A stretch of 35,628 bases of DNA. It comes from Oscillospiraceae bacterium (GTDB taxonomy: Bacteria > Bacillota > Clostridia > Oscillospirales > JAGBHD01). Below are positions 1-8,109 of the stretch, one piece after another. Below the pieces are notes generated by a model. That model had not been told where the DNA came from and did no database searches. It worked only from the letters and a program-made list of their open reading frames with translations. The stretch's first letter is position 1; each line of letters begins with the position of its first letter. The stretch covers positions 1 to 35,628 of the forward strand of contig JAGBHD010000062.1 in the NCBI GenBank assembly GCA_018110785.1, given 5' to 3'. A program made the translations under genes and the position numbers.

Positions 1-494
1 ACGGTTTTATTCATTTCGGGCAAGAATATAAGCGGGTCGTACCCGAAGCCGCCGTTACCTTTTGGGGAATACATAACCTCGCCGAGCATATAGCCTTCGG
101 CTTCTGTAGTTTTGCCGTCGGGCGAGGCAAGGACGATAGCCGCGGTATAATGGGCTTTGCGGTTTTTTTCGTTTTCCATATTTTTTAAGAGCAAAAGATT
201 ATTTTCCTCATCGTTTCCATGCTCTCCCGAATATCTTGCCGAATATACTCCCGGAGCGCCACCGAGGGCATCGACACAAAGTCCGCTGTCGTCGGCTATG
301 GCATACTCTCCCGAAATTTCCGCAATTTCCAGAGCTTTTTTACGGGCGTTTTCTATAAAAGTTTCGCCGTCTTCTATAGTTTCATGGGAAATTCCCGCCT
401 CACTTAAGGAGAGGATTTCCGAGAATTTATCGGATAAAATCTCTTTGATTTCTCTTATTTTGTTTTTGTTATTTGAAGCAATAATCAGTTTCAT
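1..494 (-). CDS. rdgB: XTP/dITP pyrophosphatase (RdgB/HAM1), 3' end cut by the window edge
   Basis: This enzyme hydrolyses non-canonical purine triphosphates (XTP, dITP) to monophosphates, so they are not incorporated into nucleic acids. The reverse strand reads MKLIIASNNKNKIREIKEIL at the N-terminus, which carries the SxNxxK substrate-binding motif of the family. An ADDSGL motif with the catalytic/metal aspartates and a GGFGYDP motif follow. About 164 residues are visible of the usual ~200, so only the C-terminal part is missing. The ATG at 494 is preceded by a good Shine-Dalgarno (GGAGAAAG). An extended -10 element (TGC-TATAAT read on the minus strand, + strand 545-550) could serve as promoter; no convincing -35 is seen. 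It is divergent from the RNA gene and the mra cluster. Family assignment is firm. Confidence 0.95.
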   Translation of the reverse strand, partial: MKLIIASNNKNKIREIKEILSDKFSEILSLSEAGISHETIEDGETFIENARKKALEIAEISGEYAIADDSGLCVDALGGAPGVYSARYSGEHGNDEENNLLLLKNMENEKNRKAHYTAAIVLASPDGKTTEAEGYMLGEVMYSPKGNGGFGYDPLIFLPEMNKT

Positions 495-611
495 ATGTCT
501 TTCTCCATAAAAATAAAGGTGCAAAAAACACCCCACTAAATTTTATTATAGCATACTTTTTATGAAAGGTGGTAGTAAAAATTTCAGAGAAAATTTTGGT
601 TAGTATGCCAA

Positions 612-640
612 TTTACAGAACATTCGCTATATGGTATTAT
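612..640 (+). promoter_or_regulatory. Promoter of the candidate ncRNA
   Basis: TTTACA (612-617) and TATTAT (635-640) are separated by exactly 17 bases, and a TG lies just upstream of the -10 (extended -10). Transcription would begin near 647. No protein gene follows before the strong terminator at 865-897, so the transcript is a stand-alone RNA. Confidence 0.75.
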
Positions 641-687
641 AAAGACGAAGAAAAGAACTAAACCTAAAGGGAAGGAGAATTAGTCCA

Positions 688-723
688 ATGAAGCTGGAAC
701 CACCGGAATACTCAAAGAAATAA
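688..723 (+). CDS. Possible 11-residue leader peptide inside the ncRNA
   Basis: ATG at 688 opens the frame MKLEPPEYSKK and ends at TAA 721-723. AAGGAG at 672-677 is ten bases upstream, slightly far but usable. There is no homology to recognise. It may be a chance frame within a structured RNA, or may make the RNA dual-function. Low confidence. Confidence 0.2.
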   Translation: MKLEPPEYSKK

Positions 724-864
724 ACGAAAGGGGTGAGTCCAAAACAGAGGTCAAATTAATTCTCAAAATTTGTTAAGAAAAAAATAAACACATTGATTTT
801 TAGAGCGAGGACGGTCCAATGTACAGGTAAATCTTGAACTCAAAAATTAATATATAGATTTTAA

Positions 865-897
865 GGCTCTGTGTCAAATCTGACACAGAGCCTTTTT
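865..897 (+). terminator. Intrinsic terminator of the ncRNA
   Basis: A perfect 12-bp stem, GGCTCTGTGTCA (865-876) with TGACACAGAGCC (881-892), has an AATC loop and is followed by TTTTT. It isolates the RNA gene from the mra operon downstream. Confidence 0.92.
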
Positions 898-992
898 GCG
901 CGTTTGGGAGGGGCTGGGAAAAAGAGGGCAAAAAAGCTCAAAAAAGGGCAAAAAATTCCTCTCATTTTTCACAATTTTTTTTGAATTTGCTA

Positions 993-1021
993 TTGATTTT
1001 TATATTGTTAGGGTTTATAAT
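993..1021 (+). promoter_or_regulatory. mraZ operon promoter
   Basis: TTGATT (993-998) and TATAAT (1016-1021) are 17 bases apart. The predicted start is near 1028, immediately upstream of the tandem MraZ-box-like repeats. It is the only strong promoter seen before the long mra/dcw run. Confidence 0.75.
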
Positions 1022-1030
1022 AAGCTTGTA

Positions 1031-1070
1031 GTGGTGAAAAGTGGTGTTTTGTGGGTTAAAAGTGTAGAAA
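1031..1070 (+). promoter_or_regulatory. MraZ-box-like tandem repeats (operator)
   Basis: Consecutive 10-bp units begin GTGGTG (1031), GTGGTG (1041), GTGGGT (1051) and AGTGTA (1061), each followed by an A- or T-rich half. MraZ is known to bind direct repeats with a GTG/TGGG core placed one helical turn apart in its own leader. Their position just after the predicted transcription start suggests autorepression of the operon by blocking RNA polymerase. The repeats are directly visible; the role is inferred from the family. Confidence 0.75.
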
Positions 1071-1084
1071 AGAGGTGAGAACAT

Positions 1085-1510
1085 ATGCTGACTGGTGAAT
1101 ACAGCCATACGATTGATGACAAGGGCAGATTTAACTTCCCTGCGAAGTTTCGCGAGGAGCTTGGCGAGAGCTTTTTCGTTACCAAAGGTTTCGATAGCAA
1201 CGGCTGTCTTTTTGTTTATTCTAAATCAGAATGGAATATACTTGCAGACAAGATATTGTCGCTTCCGTTTTCAAAGTCGCGCAATATTCAGCGGTTTATG
1301 TTCTCAAGCGCGGTTGAGGTAACACCTGACAAACAGGGAAGAATTTTGATACCTCAGAATTTAAGAGATTATGCAGGACTTACAAAAGACATTTTAGTTA
1401 TCGGGGTGCAGAACAGAGCAGAAATATGGAACAGCGCAGCATGGAAAGCTGTTTGCGAGGATATAACTCCTGAGAGTGTTCTCGATGCTATGGAGCAGCT
1501 TGATTTTTAG
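1085..1510 (+). CDS. mraZ: Transcriptional regulator MraZ
   Basis: MraZ is an AbrB-fold DNA-binding protein that controls the division and cell wall cluster. The 141-residue length is normal. It carries the two DxxGR signatures of the duplicated swapped-hairpin domain, DDKGR (near residue 13) and DKQGR (near residue 80). The ATG has an AGAGGTGA ribosome site seven bases upstream. It is first gene of the cluster, 27 bases before rsmH. The leader contains direct repeats fitting MraZ boxes, so autoregulation is likely. Confidence 0.97.
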   Translation: MLTGEYSHTIDDKGRFNFPAKFREELGESFFVTKGFDSNGCLFVYSKSEWNILADKILSLPFSKSRNIQRFMFSSAVEVTPDKQGRILIPQNLRDYAGLTKDILVIGVQNRAEIWNSAAWKAVCEDITPESVLDAMEQLDF

Positions 1511-1537
1511 TTCCCCGAATTTGGAGAAGACAGAATA

Positions 1538-2464
1538 ATGAATTTTCAACACAAGCCGATTATGCTGAAAGAATGCATAGACGGATTATCCATAAACCCT
1601 AACGGAATTTATGTTGACGGTACCGTTGGCGGGGCGGGGCATTCTTTTGAGATAGCCTCTCTTCTTTCCGCAAAGGGAAAGCTTATAGGTTTTGATAAAG
1701 ACCCCGATGCCGTTATGACGGCTTCGGAACGACTTAAAGATTTTAAAAACGCAAGAGTGTTTTTATCCGATTATTCCGATGCAGCTAATGTACTTCGCGG
1801 AATGTCGGTTGATGGTATAAACGGTGTACTTTTGGATTTAGGAGTTTCTTCCTATCAGCTTGATACTCCCGAAAGAGGCTTTTCTTATAGAGTTGATGCA
1901 CCTCTCGATATGAGAATGAGCCAGACGGGAAAAAGCGCGGCTGATGTTGTTAACACATATTCAAAAGAAGACTTAGAGCGAATTATCAGAGAAAATTCCG
2001 AAGAGAGATTTGCTTACCGTATAGCCGACCTTATTGTTAAGGAAAGGGAGAAAAAACCGATCGAAACGACCGGAGAGCTCAGCGAAATTATTTCGCGAGC
2101 TGTTCCCGCCTTTTCAAAAAGAGAGAAAAACCCGAGCAAAAGAACCTTTCAGGCAATAAGAATGGAGGTTAACGAGGAGCTTCAGCATTTATCGGACAGC
2201 TTAGACAGCCTATTCGATATACTGCTTCCAGGCGGACGATTTGCCGTTATAACCTTTCATTCGCTTGAAGACAGAATGGTTAAAGAGCGGTTTAATACAT
2301 TTTCTACAGGTTGTACCTGTCCGCCCGATTTTCCGATTTGTGTTTGCGGCAAAAAACCAAGAGGAAGGCTGATAAACCGCAAGCCAATAACAGCAGACGA
2401 AGAAGAATTAGAAAGAAACCCAAGAGCTAAAAGCGCAAAGCTCAGGATTATAGAAAAGCTTTAA
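1538..2464 (+). CDS. rsmH: 16S rRNA (cytosine(1402)-N4)-methyltransferase RsmH (MraW)
   Basis: The enzyme methylates N4 of C1402 in 16S rRNA using S-adenosylmethionine. The 308-residue length is typical. Seen motifs: HKPIML at the N-terminus, the SAM-binding GTVGGAGHS near residue 29, LLDLGVSSYQ near residue 100, and the late VITFHSLEDR segment. The C-terminal CxCP...CVCG cysteines are also typical of Gram-positive RsmH. It follows mraZ in the conserved order and is transcribed with it. Confidence 0.98.
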   Translation: MNFQHKPIMLKECIDGLSINPNGIYVDGTVGGAGHSFEIASLLSAKGKLIGFDKDPDAVMTASERLKDFKNARVFLSDYSDAANVLRGMSVDGINGVLLDLGVSSYQLDTPERGFSYRVDAPLDMRMSQTGKSAADVVNTYSKEDLERIIRENSEERFAYRIADLIVKEREKKPIETTGELSEIISRAVPAFSKREKNPSKRTFQAIRMEVNEELQHLSDSLDSLFDILLPGGRFAVITFHSLEDRMVKERFNTFSTGCTCPPDFPICVCGKKPRGRLINRKPITADEEELERNPRAKSAKLRIIEKL

Positions 2465-2494
2465 GGATTTTTAAAAATTAGGAGGTGAGGCAAG

Positions 2495-2974
2495 ATGGAA
2501 AGAAACGGCGCAGCATACGATCTTTCGCTTTTTGAATCGAGAGAGCGGAGAAAAGCAGAGCCTACGGCAGAAAAGGAAATTAAGGTTGTTCGCTCAAAGG
2601 CAAAAAAGCGCAATCCCATCTACAGCGCCTCAATCTTCTGCGTTTTTGTAGCGCTTATTGCAACGCTTATTTACAGCAAGGTAATGCTTACTGAGATAAA
2701 CGACCAGATTTTAGATGAACAGAGCACGCTCTCAGAGCTTCAGGGAGAGGCAACTCGCCTCTCTTTGGAGCTGGAAGGTAAGACCTCGTTTGGAACTATC
2801 GAAGAGTATGCTACGGAATATTTAGGCCTTTCAAAGGTTACCGCGTCCCAAATAGAATATATCGACCTTTCCGACGGAAACAAGGTTGAGGCGTTAGGTT
2901 CTTTCGGGTTAGCTTCGGTATTTAATAAGCTGAAGGGCTTCCTTACGGGCTTTGTGGAATACATAGGTTTCTAA
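2495..2974 (+). CDS. ftsL: FtsL-like division protein
   Basis: This is a single-pass membrane protein expected to join the FtsL-DivIC-DivIB divisome subcomplex. The 159 residues show a basic cytoplasmic N-terminus, one membrane helix around residues 47-65 (SASIFCVFVALIATLIYS), and then an acidic, heptad-like segment rich in L and E that fits a coiled coil. Sequence conservation in this family is low; the call rests on topology and the invariant position between rsmH and the class B PBP gene. The ATG has a near-perfect AGGAGGTGA ribosome site. The C-terminal ~50 residues have no obvious counterpart in short FtsL proteins. Confidence 0.8.
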   Translation: MERNGAAYDLSLFESRERRKAEPTAEKEIKVVRSKAKKRNPIYSASIFCVFVALIATLIYSKVMLTEINDQILDEQSTLSELQGEATRLSLELEGKTSFGTIEEYATEYLGLSKVTASQIEYIDLSDGNKVEALGSFGLASVFNKLKGFLTGFVEYIGF

Positions 2975-2993
2975 AATAATATATTAATTTCTG

Positions 2994-3020
2994 AAGGGTT
3001 AAGATTTTCTCTTAACCCTT
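2994..3020 (+). other. Intercistronic hairpin between ftsL and the PBP gene
   Basis: AAGGGTTAAGA (2994-3004) pairs perfectly over 11 bp with TCTTAACCCTT (3010-3020) around a 5-base loop. It is followed by AAATTTAAAT rather than a T-run, so it is not a standard terminator. It may act as an mRNA stability or processing element within the operon. Confidence 0.55.
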
Positions 3021-3062
3021 AAATTTAAATAATGGGATACATTTTTAGATAGGAGGAGAAGA

Positions 3063-5255
3063 ATGGGACCGAATAAAATGATGCGAAAAAGAATGGTTTG
3101 GGCGGTTTGCATTATAACCATTTTATGCTTCGGTGTTGTTAGCGTTGCTCTCTTTAAAGAGCAGGTTATCGACTATGAATTTTATTCGATGAAGGCGGAA
3201 GCTCAGCAGATGTCGGACACCGCAATTACCGCTAACAGAGGTACGATATACGACTGCGATATGAAGGTGTTGGCGCAGAGCGCTACCGTTTACAATGTTG
3301 TTGTTTCTCCTGCTGATACTACCGATGAGAAAAAAGAGATAATAGCTTCGGGACTTTCTGAGATTTTGGGAATAGAAAGAGATGTTTTAGAAAGCAAGCT
3401 CGCAAAGCAAAACTCCTATTACGAGCTTATTCAGAAAAAGGTTGACAAAGCGACAGCCGATAAGATACGCGCCTTTGTTTCTGAGAAAAAAATAACGACG
3501 ATTTATCTTTACGAGGATTCAAAAAGATATTACACATACGGAAACTTTGCCTCTCATATATTAGGCTTTACGGGAAGCGATAATCAGGGGCTTGAAGGAA
3601 TAGAAAGCTATTATGACAGCTTTATGACGGGAACTCCCGGACGCATAATTTCTGCTAAAAATGCGCTCGGAAACAATATGCCCTATGATTACGACCAGAT
3701 TTATGAGCCGACTGACGGCTACAGCTTGGTTTTAACCTTAAACGAGGTTATTCAACACTATCTTGAAAAGCATTTGGCTGTTGCTGTTAGAGAGCATAAT
3801 ATTCAAAACAGAGCAGTTGGACTCGTTATGGATGTTAATACGGGGGCTGTTTTAGGAATGGCTACAAAAAGCGATTATAACCCTAACGACCCTTTTACGA
3901 TTTATAATCCGACTACCGAAGAGGCAGCCGATATGCTAAGCGGTCAGACCGAAACTCCGACACTTGCCGAGGCGCAGCAGGCTCAATGGCGAAATAAGGC
4001 TATAAGCGATGTTTACGAGCCGGGCTCGGTATTTAAAATTGTAACTGCATCGGCGGCATTGGAGGAGCAGGTTGTTTCTCTTTCCGACGGATTTACCTGT
4101 AACGGACATTTTACTGTTTCGGGAACGCATTTTAATTGCCACGATACAGCAGGACACGGAAATCAGACCTTCTTGCAGGCTATTGCCAATTCCTGCAACC
4201 CTGCATTTATTATGGTAGGTCAGCGGCTTGGAGCTAATAAGTTTTACAAATACTTTAATGCATTCGGTTTAAGCCGAAAAACGGGAATAGACCTCCCCGG
4301 AGAGGCGGCTCCCATTTATTACAAGGAAAATCAACTAGGACCTGTTCAGTTGGCTTCGGTTTCTTTCGGACAGTCGAGCGCAATTACGGCTATTCAGATG
4401 ATAACGGCGGTTTCAGCGGCGGTTAACGGAGGAACGCTTTATCAGCCTTATTTAGTAAGCAAGGTGCTTGATAATTCGGGAAATGTTTATGAAAGCTTTG
4501 AGCCTAAGGCTATCAGGCAGGTAATAAGCGAGGAGAGCAGCGAACTTATTGCACAGGCTTTGGAGGAAACTGTTTTAACGGGCGGCGGAAGAAACGCTTA
4601 CATAAAGGGATACAGAATTGGCGGAAAATCGGGAACAGCGGAGAAGCTCAGCGGCGACAAGGATGCGCGCGTTGCTTCCTTTGTTGCGGTAGCGCCTGCA
4701 GATGATCCTCAGGTAGCAGTTTTAGTTATACTTGACGAGCCTAAAAGCTATTCTTCTTACGGAGGAACTATTGCGGCACCCGTTGTTGCGGGAGTTTTGC
4801 AGGATATTTTACCCTATGTTGGAATTGAAAGACAATACAGCGAGGAAGAGCTTCAGAATTTGGAGGTTACGGTTTCAAACGTTATCGGAAAAACTCCTCA
4901 CGCAGCTCAGACAACGCTTAACCAATACGGACTTAATTCTACCATTATAGGCTCGGGCGAAACTGTTATTAAGCAGGTGCCATCGGGCGGCTCTACCATA
5001 AACCGCGGAGGAAATGTTCTTTTATATACGACGGAGGATACATCTTCGCATATGGTTACAGTTCCCGACCTTACAGGACTTACTGTTTCGGAGGCTAATA
5101 TGAGGCTTTTGAATGCGGGACTTAACATAAAGATTATAGCTCCTGCGAACTCAGGCGGTGCGGTAGCTTATAAGCAAAGCATTGAATACGGAACAGAGGT
5201 TGTTAAAGGTACGGTTATAACGGTTGAATTTATTGACAGAAGCGGAACAGACTAA
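3063..5255 (+). CDS. Class B penicillin-binding protein with two PASTA domains (FtsI/PBP2B/SpoVD type)
   Basis: This is a septal transpeptidase that crosslinks peptidoglycan together with FtsW. An N-terminal signal anchor (residues ~11-31) is followed by the dimerisation domain with ANRGTIYD near residue 57. The transpeptidase domain shows S322-V-F-K325 (active-site serine), S377-C-N379 and K522-S-G-T525. Two PASTA domains occupy about residues 602-662 and 664-727. The 730-residue length and two PASTA repeats resemble Bacillus PBP2B more than SpoVD (one PASTA). Since this is a sporeformer and the cluster holds only one such gene, it may serve vegetative division or spore cortex synthesis; the sequence alone does not decide. 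The ribosome site is AGGAGGAGA. Confidence 0.95.
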   Translation: MGPNKMMRKRMVWAVCIITILCFGVVSVALFKEQVIDYEFYSMKAEAQQMSDTAITANRGTIYDCDMKVLAQSATVYNVVVSPADTTDEKKEIIASGLSEILGIERDVLESKLAKQNSYYELIQKKVDKATADKIRAFVSEKKITTIYLYEDSKRYYTYGNFASHILGFTGSDNQGLEGIESYYDSFMTGTPGRIISAKNALGNNMPYDYDQIYEPTDGYSLVLTLNEVIQHYLEKHLAVAVREHNIQNRAVGLVMDVNTGAVLGMATKSDYNPNDPFTIYNPTTEEAADMLSGQTETPTLAEAQQAQWRNKAISDVYEPGSVFKIVTASAALEEQVVSLSDGFTCNGHFTVSGTHFNCHDTAGHGNQTFLQAIANSCNPAFIMVGQRLGANKFYKYFNAFGLSRKTGIDLPGEAAPIYYKENQLGPVQLASVSFGQSSAITAIQMITAVSAAVNGGTLYQPYLVSKVLDNSGNVYESFEPKAIRQVISEESSELIAQALEETVLTGGGRNAYIKGYRIGGKSGTAEKLSGDKDARVASFVAVAPADDPQVAVLVILDEPKSYSSYGGTIAAPVVAGVLQDILPYVGIERQYSEEELQNLEVTVSNVIGKTPHAAQTTLNQYGLNSTIIGSGETVIKQVPSGGSTINRGGNVLLYTTEDTSSHMVTVPDLTGLTVSEANMRLLNAGLNIKIIAPANSGGAVAYKQSIEYGTEVVKGTVITVEFIDRSGTD

Positions 5256-5288
5256 TTACATAAATACGAATATTTGAAAGGAACAGAT

Positions 5289-6749
5289 ATGATCTTATCA
5301 GAGGTGCTTCGGGGGATAGAGCATTTTTCAAGCATTCCGAACTGTGAGGTTACGGGGATTTGCTGTGATTCAAGGAAGTTTGAAAAGGGAAATATCTTCG
5401 TTTGCATCAAGGGGTTGACAAACGATTCACACGATTTGGTAACAGAGGAGCTGTCTTCGGCTGCCTCTGCTATCATATGTCAGCGCGACTTAAAGGTTAA
5501 AAATCAGATAATTGTTTCGGACACAAGAGCAGCTTTAGCTATACTTGCCGCTAACTTTTACGGCAACAGAAAAGATAAACTAAAGCTTATTGCGGTTACA
5601 GGGACTAACGGAAAAACTACCGTTTCCACGCTTATAAAACAGGTTTTGGAAAGCGTTGGTAAAAAAGCGGGACTTATAGGAACAGTTCGCTATGAGATGA
5701 ACGATTATTCTCTCCCAGCAAGATATACAACACCCGATCCTTTAGAGCTTCATCAGTTATTCGATAAAATGTATCGAATGGGGATAGAATATGTTGTTAT
5801 GGAGGCTTCTTCTCAGGCGCTAAGTCAGATGAGGCTTTTCGGTGTTGAATTTGAATTGGCTCTTTTCACCAATCTCACTCAGGACCATTTAGACTATCAC
5901 GGCAATATGGAAAATTATTATCTCGCTAAAAAAGCGCTCTTTTCGCAGAGCAAAAAGACGATAGTTAATATTGACGATGATTATGGTTTAAGGCTTTTAA
6001 AAGAGCTTAGAGAAGAAAATAAAAAGGTTGTTACCTGCTCTGCCTTTAAAGACGAGGCAGATTATGTTGGAAAGAATATTCGTTCCGACAGAACGGGGGT
6101 TTCCTTTGAGGTTGTAACGATCGGGGCTATCGGAAGAATTTTTATGAATACACCCGGAATGTTTTCTGTTTCAAACGGACTTATGGCGGCAGCGGCTTTA
6201 ACCGAGCTTTCAGTACCGCTGGGAGATACCATCAAAGCGCTTGGCGAGAGCGCAGGAGTTAAAGGCAGAAGCGAGATAATAGCTGTTCACCCCGACTTTA
6301 CCGTTATAAGCGACTATGCTCATACACCCGATTCTTTAGAGAAGATATTTTCGTCGGTTAAGGATTATGCGCCCAAAAGGGTTGTTGCTCTTTTTGGCGC
6401 GGCAGGAATGAGAGATAGCAAAAAACGCGCTATGATGGGAAAAAAGGCTGCGGAATTTGCCGATTACATTATTATAACCAGTGATAATCCAAGAAGCGAA
6501 GATGCCGAAAAGATTGCAAAAGAGGTTGAAGAGGGCGTTATAGAAAGCGGAAAGCCTTATAAAATAATTGTTGACAGATATGATGCTATTTTCTATGCTA
6601 TAGAACACGCCCAGAAAGACGATATTATCGTTCTTGCGGGAAAAGGACACGAGGATTATCAGGTTTTAGACGGAATATCTATTTATTTTGATGAACGGGA
6701 AATTGTAAAAAAAGCCATTGATAAGTTTTACGGAACCGAGGGGAAATAA
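5289..6749 (+). CDS. murE: UDP-MurNAc-L-Ala-D-Glu:meso-DAP ligase MurE
   Basis: MurE adds the third residue of the stem peptide. Motifs seen: TGTNGKTT ATP-binding loop, YTTPDPLELH, the MEASSQAL segment, SDYAHTPDSL, and the DNPR motif that marks meso-diaminopimelate specificity. Lysine-adding enzymes differ there, so this organism probably makes A1-gamma (DAP) peptidoglycan. I place the start at ATG 5289, giving 486 residues, because AAAGGA lies six bases upstream; the frame is open further up to a TTG at 5274 but without its own ribosome site. It is followed after one base by the murF start. Confidence 0.97.
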   Translation: MILSEVLRGIEHFSSIPNCEVTGICCDSRKFEKGNIFVCIKGLTNDSHDLVTEELSSAASAIICQRDLKVKNQIIVSDTRAALAILAANFYGNRKDKLKLIAVTGTNGKTTVSTLIKQVLESVGKKAGLIGTVRYEMNDYSLPARYTTPDPLELHQLFDKMYRMGIEYVVMEASSQALSQMRLFGVEFELALFTNLTQDHLDYHGNMENYYLAKKALFSQSKKTIVNIDDDYGLRLLKELREENKKVVTCSAFKDEADYVGKNIRSDRTGVSFEVVTIGAIGRIFMNTPGMFSVSNGLMAAAALTELSVPLGDTIKALGESAGVKGRSEIIAVHPDFTVISDYAHTPDSLEKIFSSVKDYAPKRVVALFGAAGMRDSKKRAMMGKKAAEFADYIIITSDNPRSEDAEKIAKEVEEGVIESGKPYKIIVDRYDAIFYAIEHAQKDDIIVLAGKGHEDYQVLDGISIYFDEREIVKKAIDKFYGTEGK

Positions 6750-6750
6750 A

Positions 6751-8109
6751 TTGAAGAGCTTAAACTTTAAAGATGTTGCGAAAGCCTTAAATTGCTCTTA
6801 CGAGGGCGAAGATTTTCCTATAACGGGTGTTTCTACCGATACAAGAACGATAGAAAAAGGAAATCTCTTTATTCCGATAATCGGAGAGAGAATGGACGGA
6901 CACGATTATATAGATAAGGCGATAGAAAACGGTGCGGCGGCGGTTTTAGCATCTAAAGAGATAAAAGAGGAAATTCCGACAATATATGTTGAAAACACAT
7001 TAGATGCTTTGATAAATCTATCTGCTTATTACCGCTCTCTTTTTTCTCCGAAGGTAGTCGGAGTTACGGGGTCGGTAGGAAAAACATCTACTAAAGAGAT
7101 GATATATGCAGCCCTTTCGGAAAGCCTTAACACTATTAAGACAATAGGCAACCGCAATAATGAAATAGGCCTTCCCCACACCCTTTTTACAATAACGCCT
7201 GAAACCGAAGCGGCTGTTATCGAGATGGGAATGGTCAACCGAGGGGAAATTGATGTTTTAACAAGGGCGGTTTGTCCCGATGTTGCCGTTATAACCAACA
7301 TAGGGGTTTCTCACATAGAAAACCTTAAAACAAGAGAAAATATCCTTTTGGCAAAATTGGAAATTGAAAACGGACTTGTCGCAGACGGTGTTATGGTGCT
7401 TTGCGCTGATAATGATTTGCTTCATTCTGTTAAAGGAAAGTTAAAGCATAAGACGATATATTATGGTATTCGTCAAAAGGCTGATATTTATGCCGACGAA
7501 ATAGAATACGGCGACAATGAAACGAGCTTTATTATTCACGACGGTGATAAAAGCTATCCCGCAAAAATTCCGACGGTTGGAGAACATAATGTTTTAAACG
7601 CTTTAGCGGCTTTTGCAGTTTGCAAGAGCTTTGGGCTAAATCCAGAGGCTTCGGTTAGAGGGCTTAAAAATTTTGAAAGCTCGGGCAGCCGACAGAAAAT
7701 ATATAAACATAACGGAGTTACAATTATTGAAGACTGCTATAATGCAAGTCCTGATTCGATGAAGGCGGCATTATGGGTACTGAAAAACATAAAAGCCGAA
7801 AGGAAAATCGCGGTTTTGGGAGATATGCTGGAGTTAGGCGAGATTTCCGAAGAAAGCCACAGAGCGGTAGGAAAAACTGCGGCGGAGAATGCTGACATAG
7901 TTTTCACTTTCGGGCCATTATCGAAGATTACGGCTAAATCAGCCGAAGAGCAGAAGGTACCCTCTTTTCATTTCGAGGATAAAAAGGCTTTAGTTTCGCT
8001 TCTTTTAGAAACAATAAAAAAAGGCGATGCAATACTTTTCAAAGGCAGCCGCGGAATGAAATTAGAGGAAGTTATAGAAGGACTACTACAGGGGGATAAA
8101 AATCAATGA
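6751..8109 (+). CDS. murF: UDP-MurNAc-tripeptide:D-Ala-D-Ala ligase MurF
   Basis: MurF attaches D-Ala-D-Ala to the tripeptide precursor. The protein shows the ATP-binding GSVGKTS motif near residue 110, GNRNNEIGLP, the EMGM segment, and EDCYNASPDSM, all typical of MurF. The likely start is TTG 6751, one base after the murE stop, with GAGGGG upstream, giving 452 residues; the frame is open further upstream but only through unlikely start codons. Its TGA stop overlaps the mraY ATG (ATGA), indicating translational coupling. Confidence 0.96.
   Translation: MKSLNFKDVAKALNCSYEGEDFPITGVSTDTRTIEKGNLFIPIIGERMDGHDYIDKAIENGAAAVLASKEIKEEIPTIYVENTLDALINLSAYYRSLFSPKVVGVTGSVGKTSTKEMIYAALSESLNTIKTIGNRNNEIGLPHTLFTITPETEAAVIEMGMVNRGEIDVLTRAVCPDVAVITNIGVSHIENLKTRENILLAKLEIENGLVADGVMVLCADNDLLHSVKGKLKHKTIYYGIRQKADIYADEIEYGDNETSFIIHDGDKSYPAKIPTVGEHNVLNALAAFAVCKSFGLNPEASVRGLKNFESSGSRQKIYKHNGVTIIEDCYNASPDSMKAALWVLKNIKAERKIAVLGDMLELGEISEESHRAVGKTAAENADIVFTFGPLSKITAKSAEEQKVPSFHFEDKKALVSLLLETIKKGDAILFKGSRGMKLEEVIEGLLQGDKNQ

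Larger units (their letters stand above)
647..897 (+). ncRNA. Candidate structured noncoding RNA, about 250 nt
   Basis: The segment lies between a strong predicted promoter and a 12-bp intrinsic terminator and holds no long ORF. It contains several short self-complementary or repeated blocks. TAGTCCAATG (681-690) and GGTCCAATG (near 811-820) share a core, and the GGAC just upstream of the second could pair with either AGTCC. AAATCT...AGATTT forms a local hairpin ahead of the terminator. An 11-codon ORF (688-723) with an AAGGAG ten bases upstream lies inside. I cannot assign the family from memory. It does not show the RNase P, tmRNA, SRP or T-box signature strings. 6S and raiA-type RNAs are candidates to test. 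Existence of a transcript is likely; its function is unknown. Confidence 0.6.

Noticed and set aside
157-510. Plus-strand open frame of 117 codons at the left edge
   Set aside because: It is antisense to rdgB, has a serine/phenylalanine-rich composition and no ribosome site.
681-720. T-box leader (GGAACCACC resembling the specifier/antiterminator sequence)
   Set aside because: No antiterminator bulge motif near the terminator and no aminoacyl-tRNA or amino acid gene follows; the terminator stands alone.
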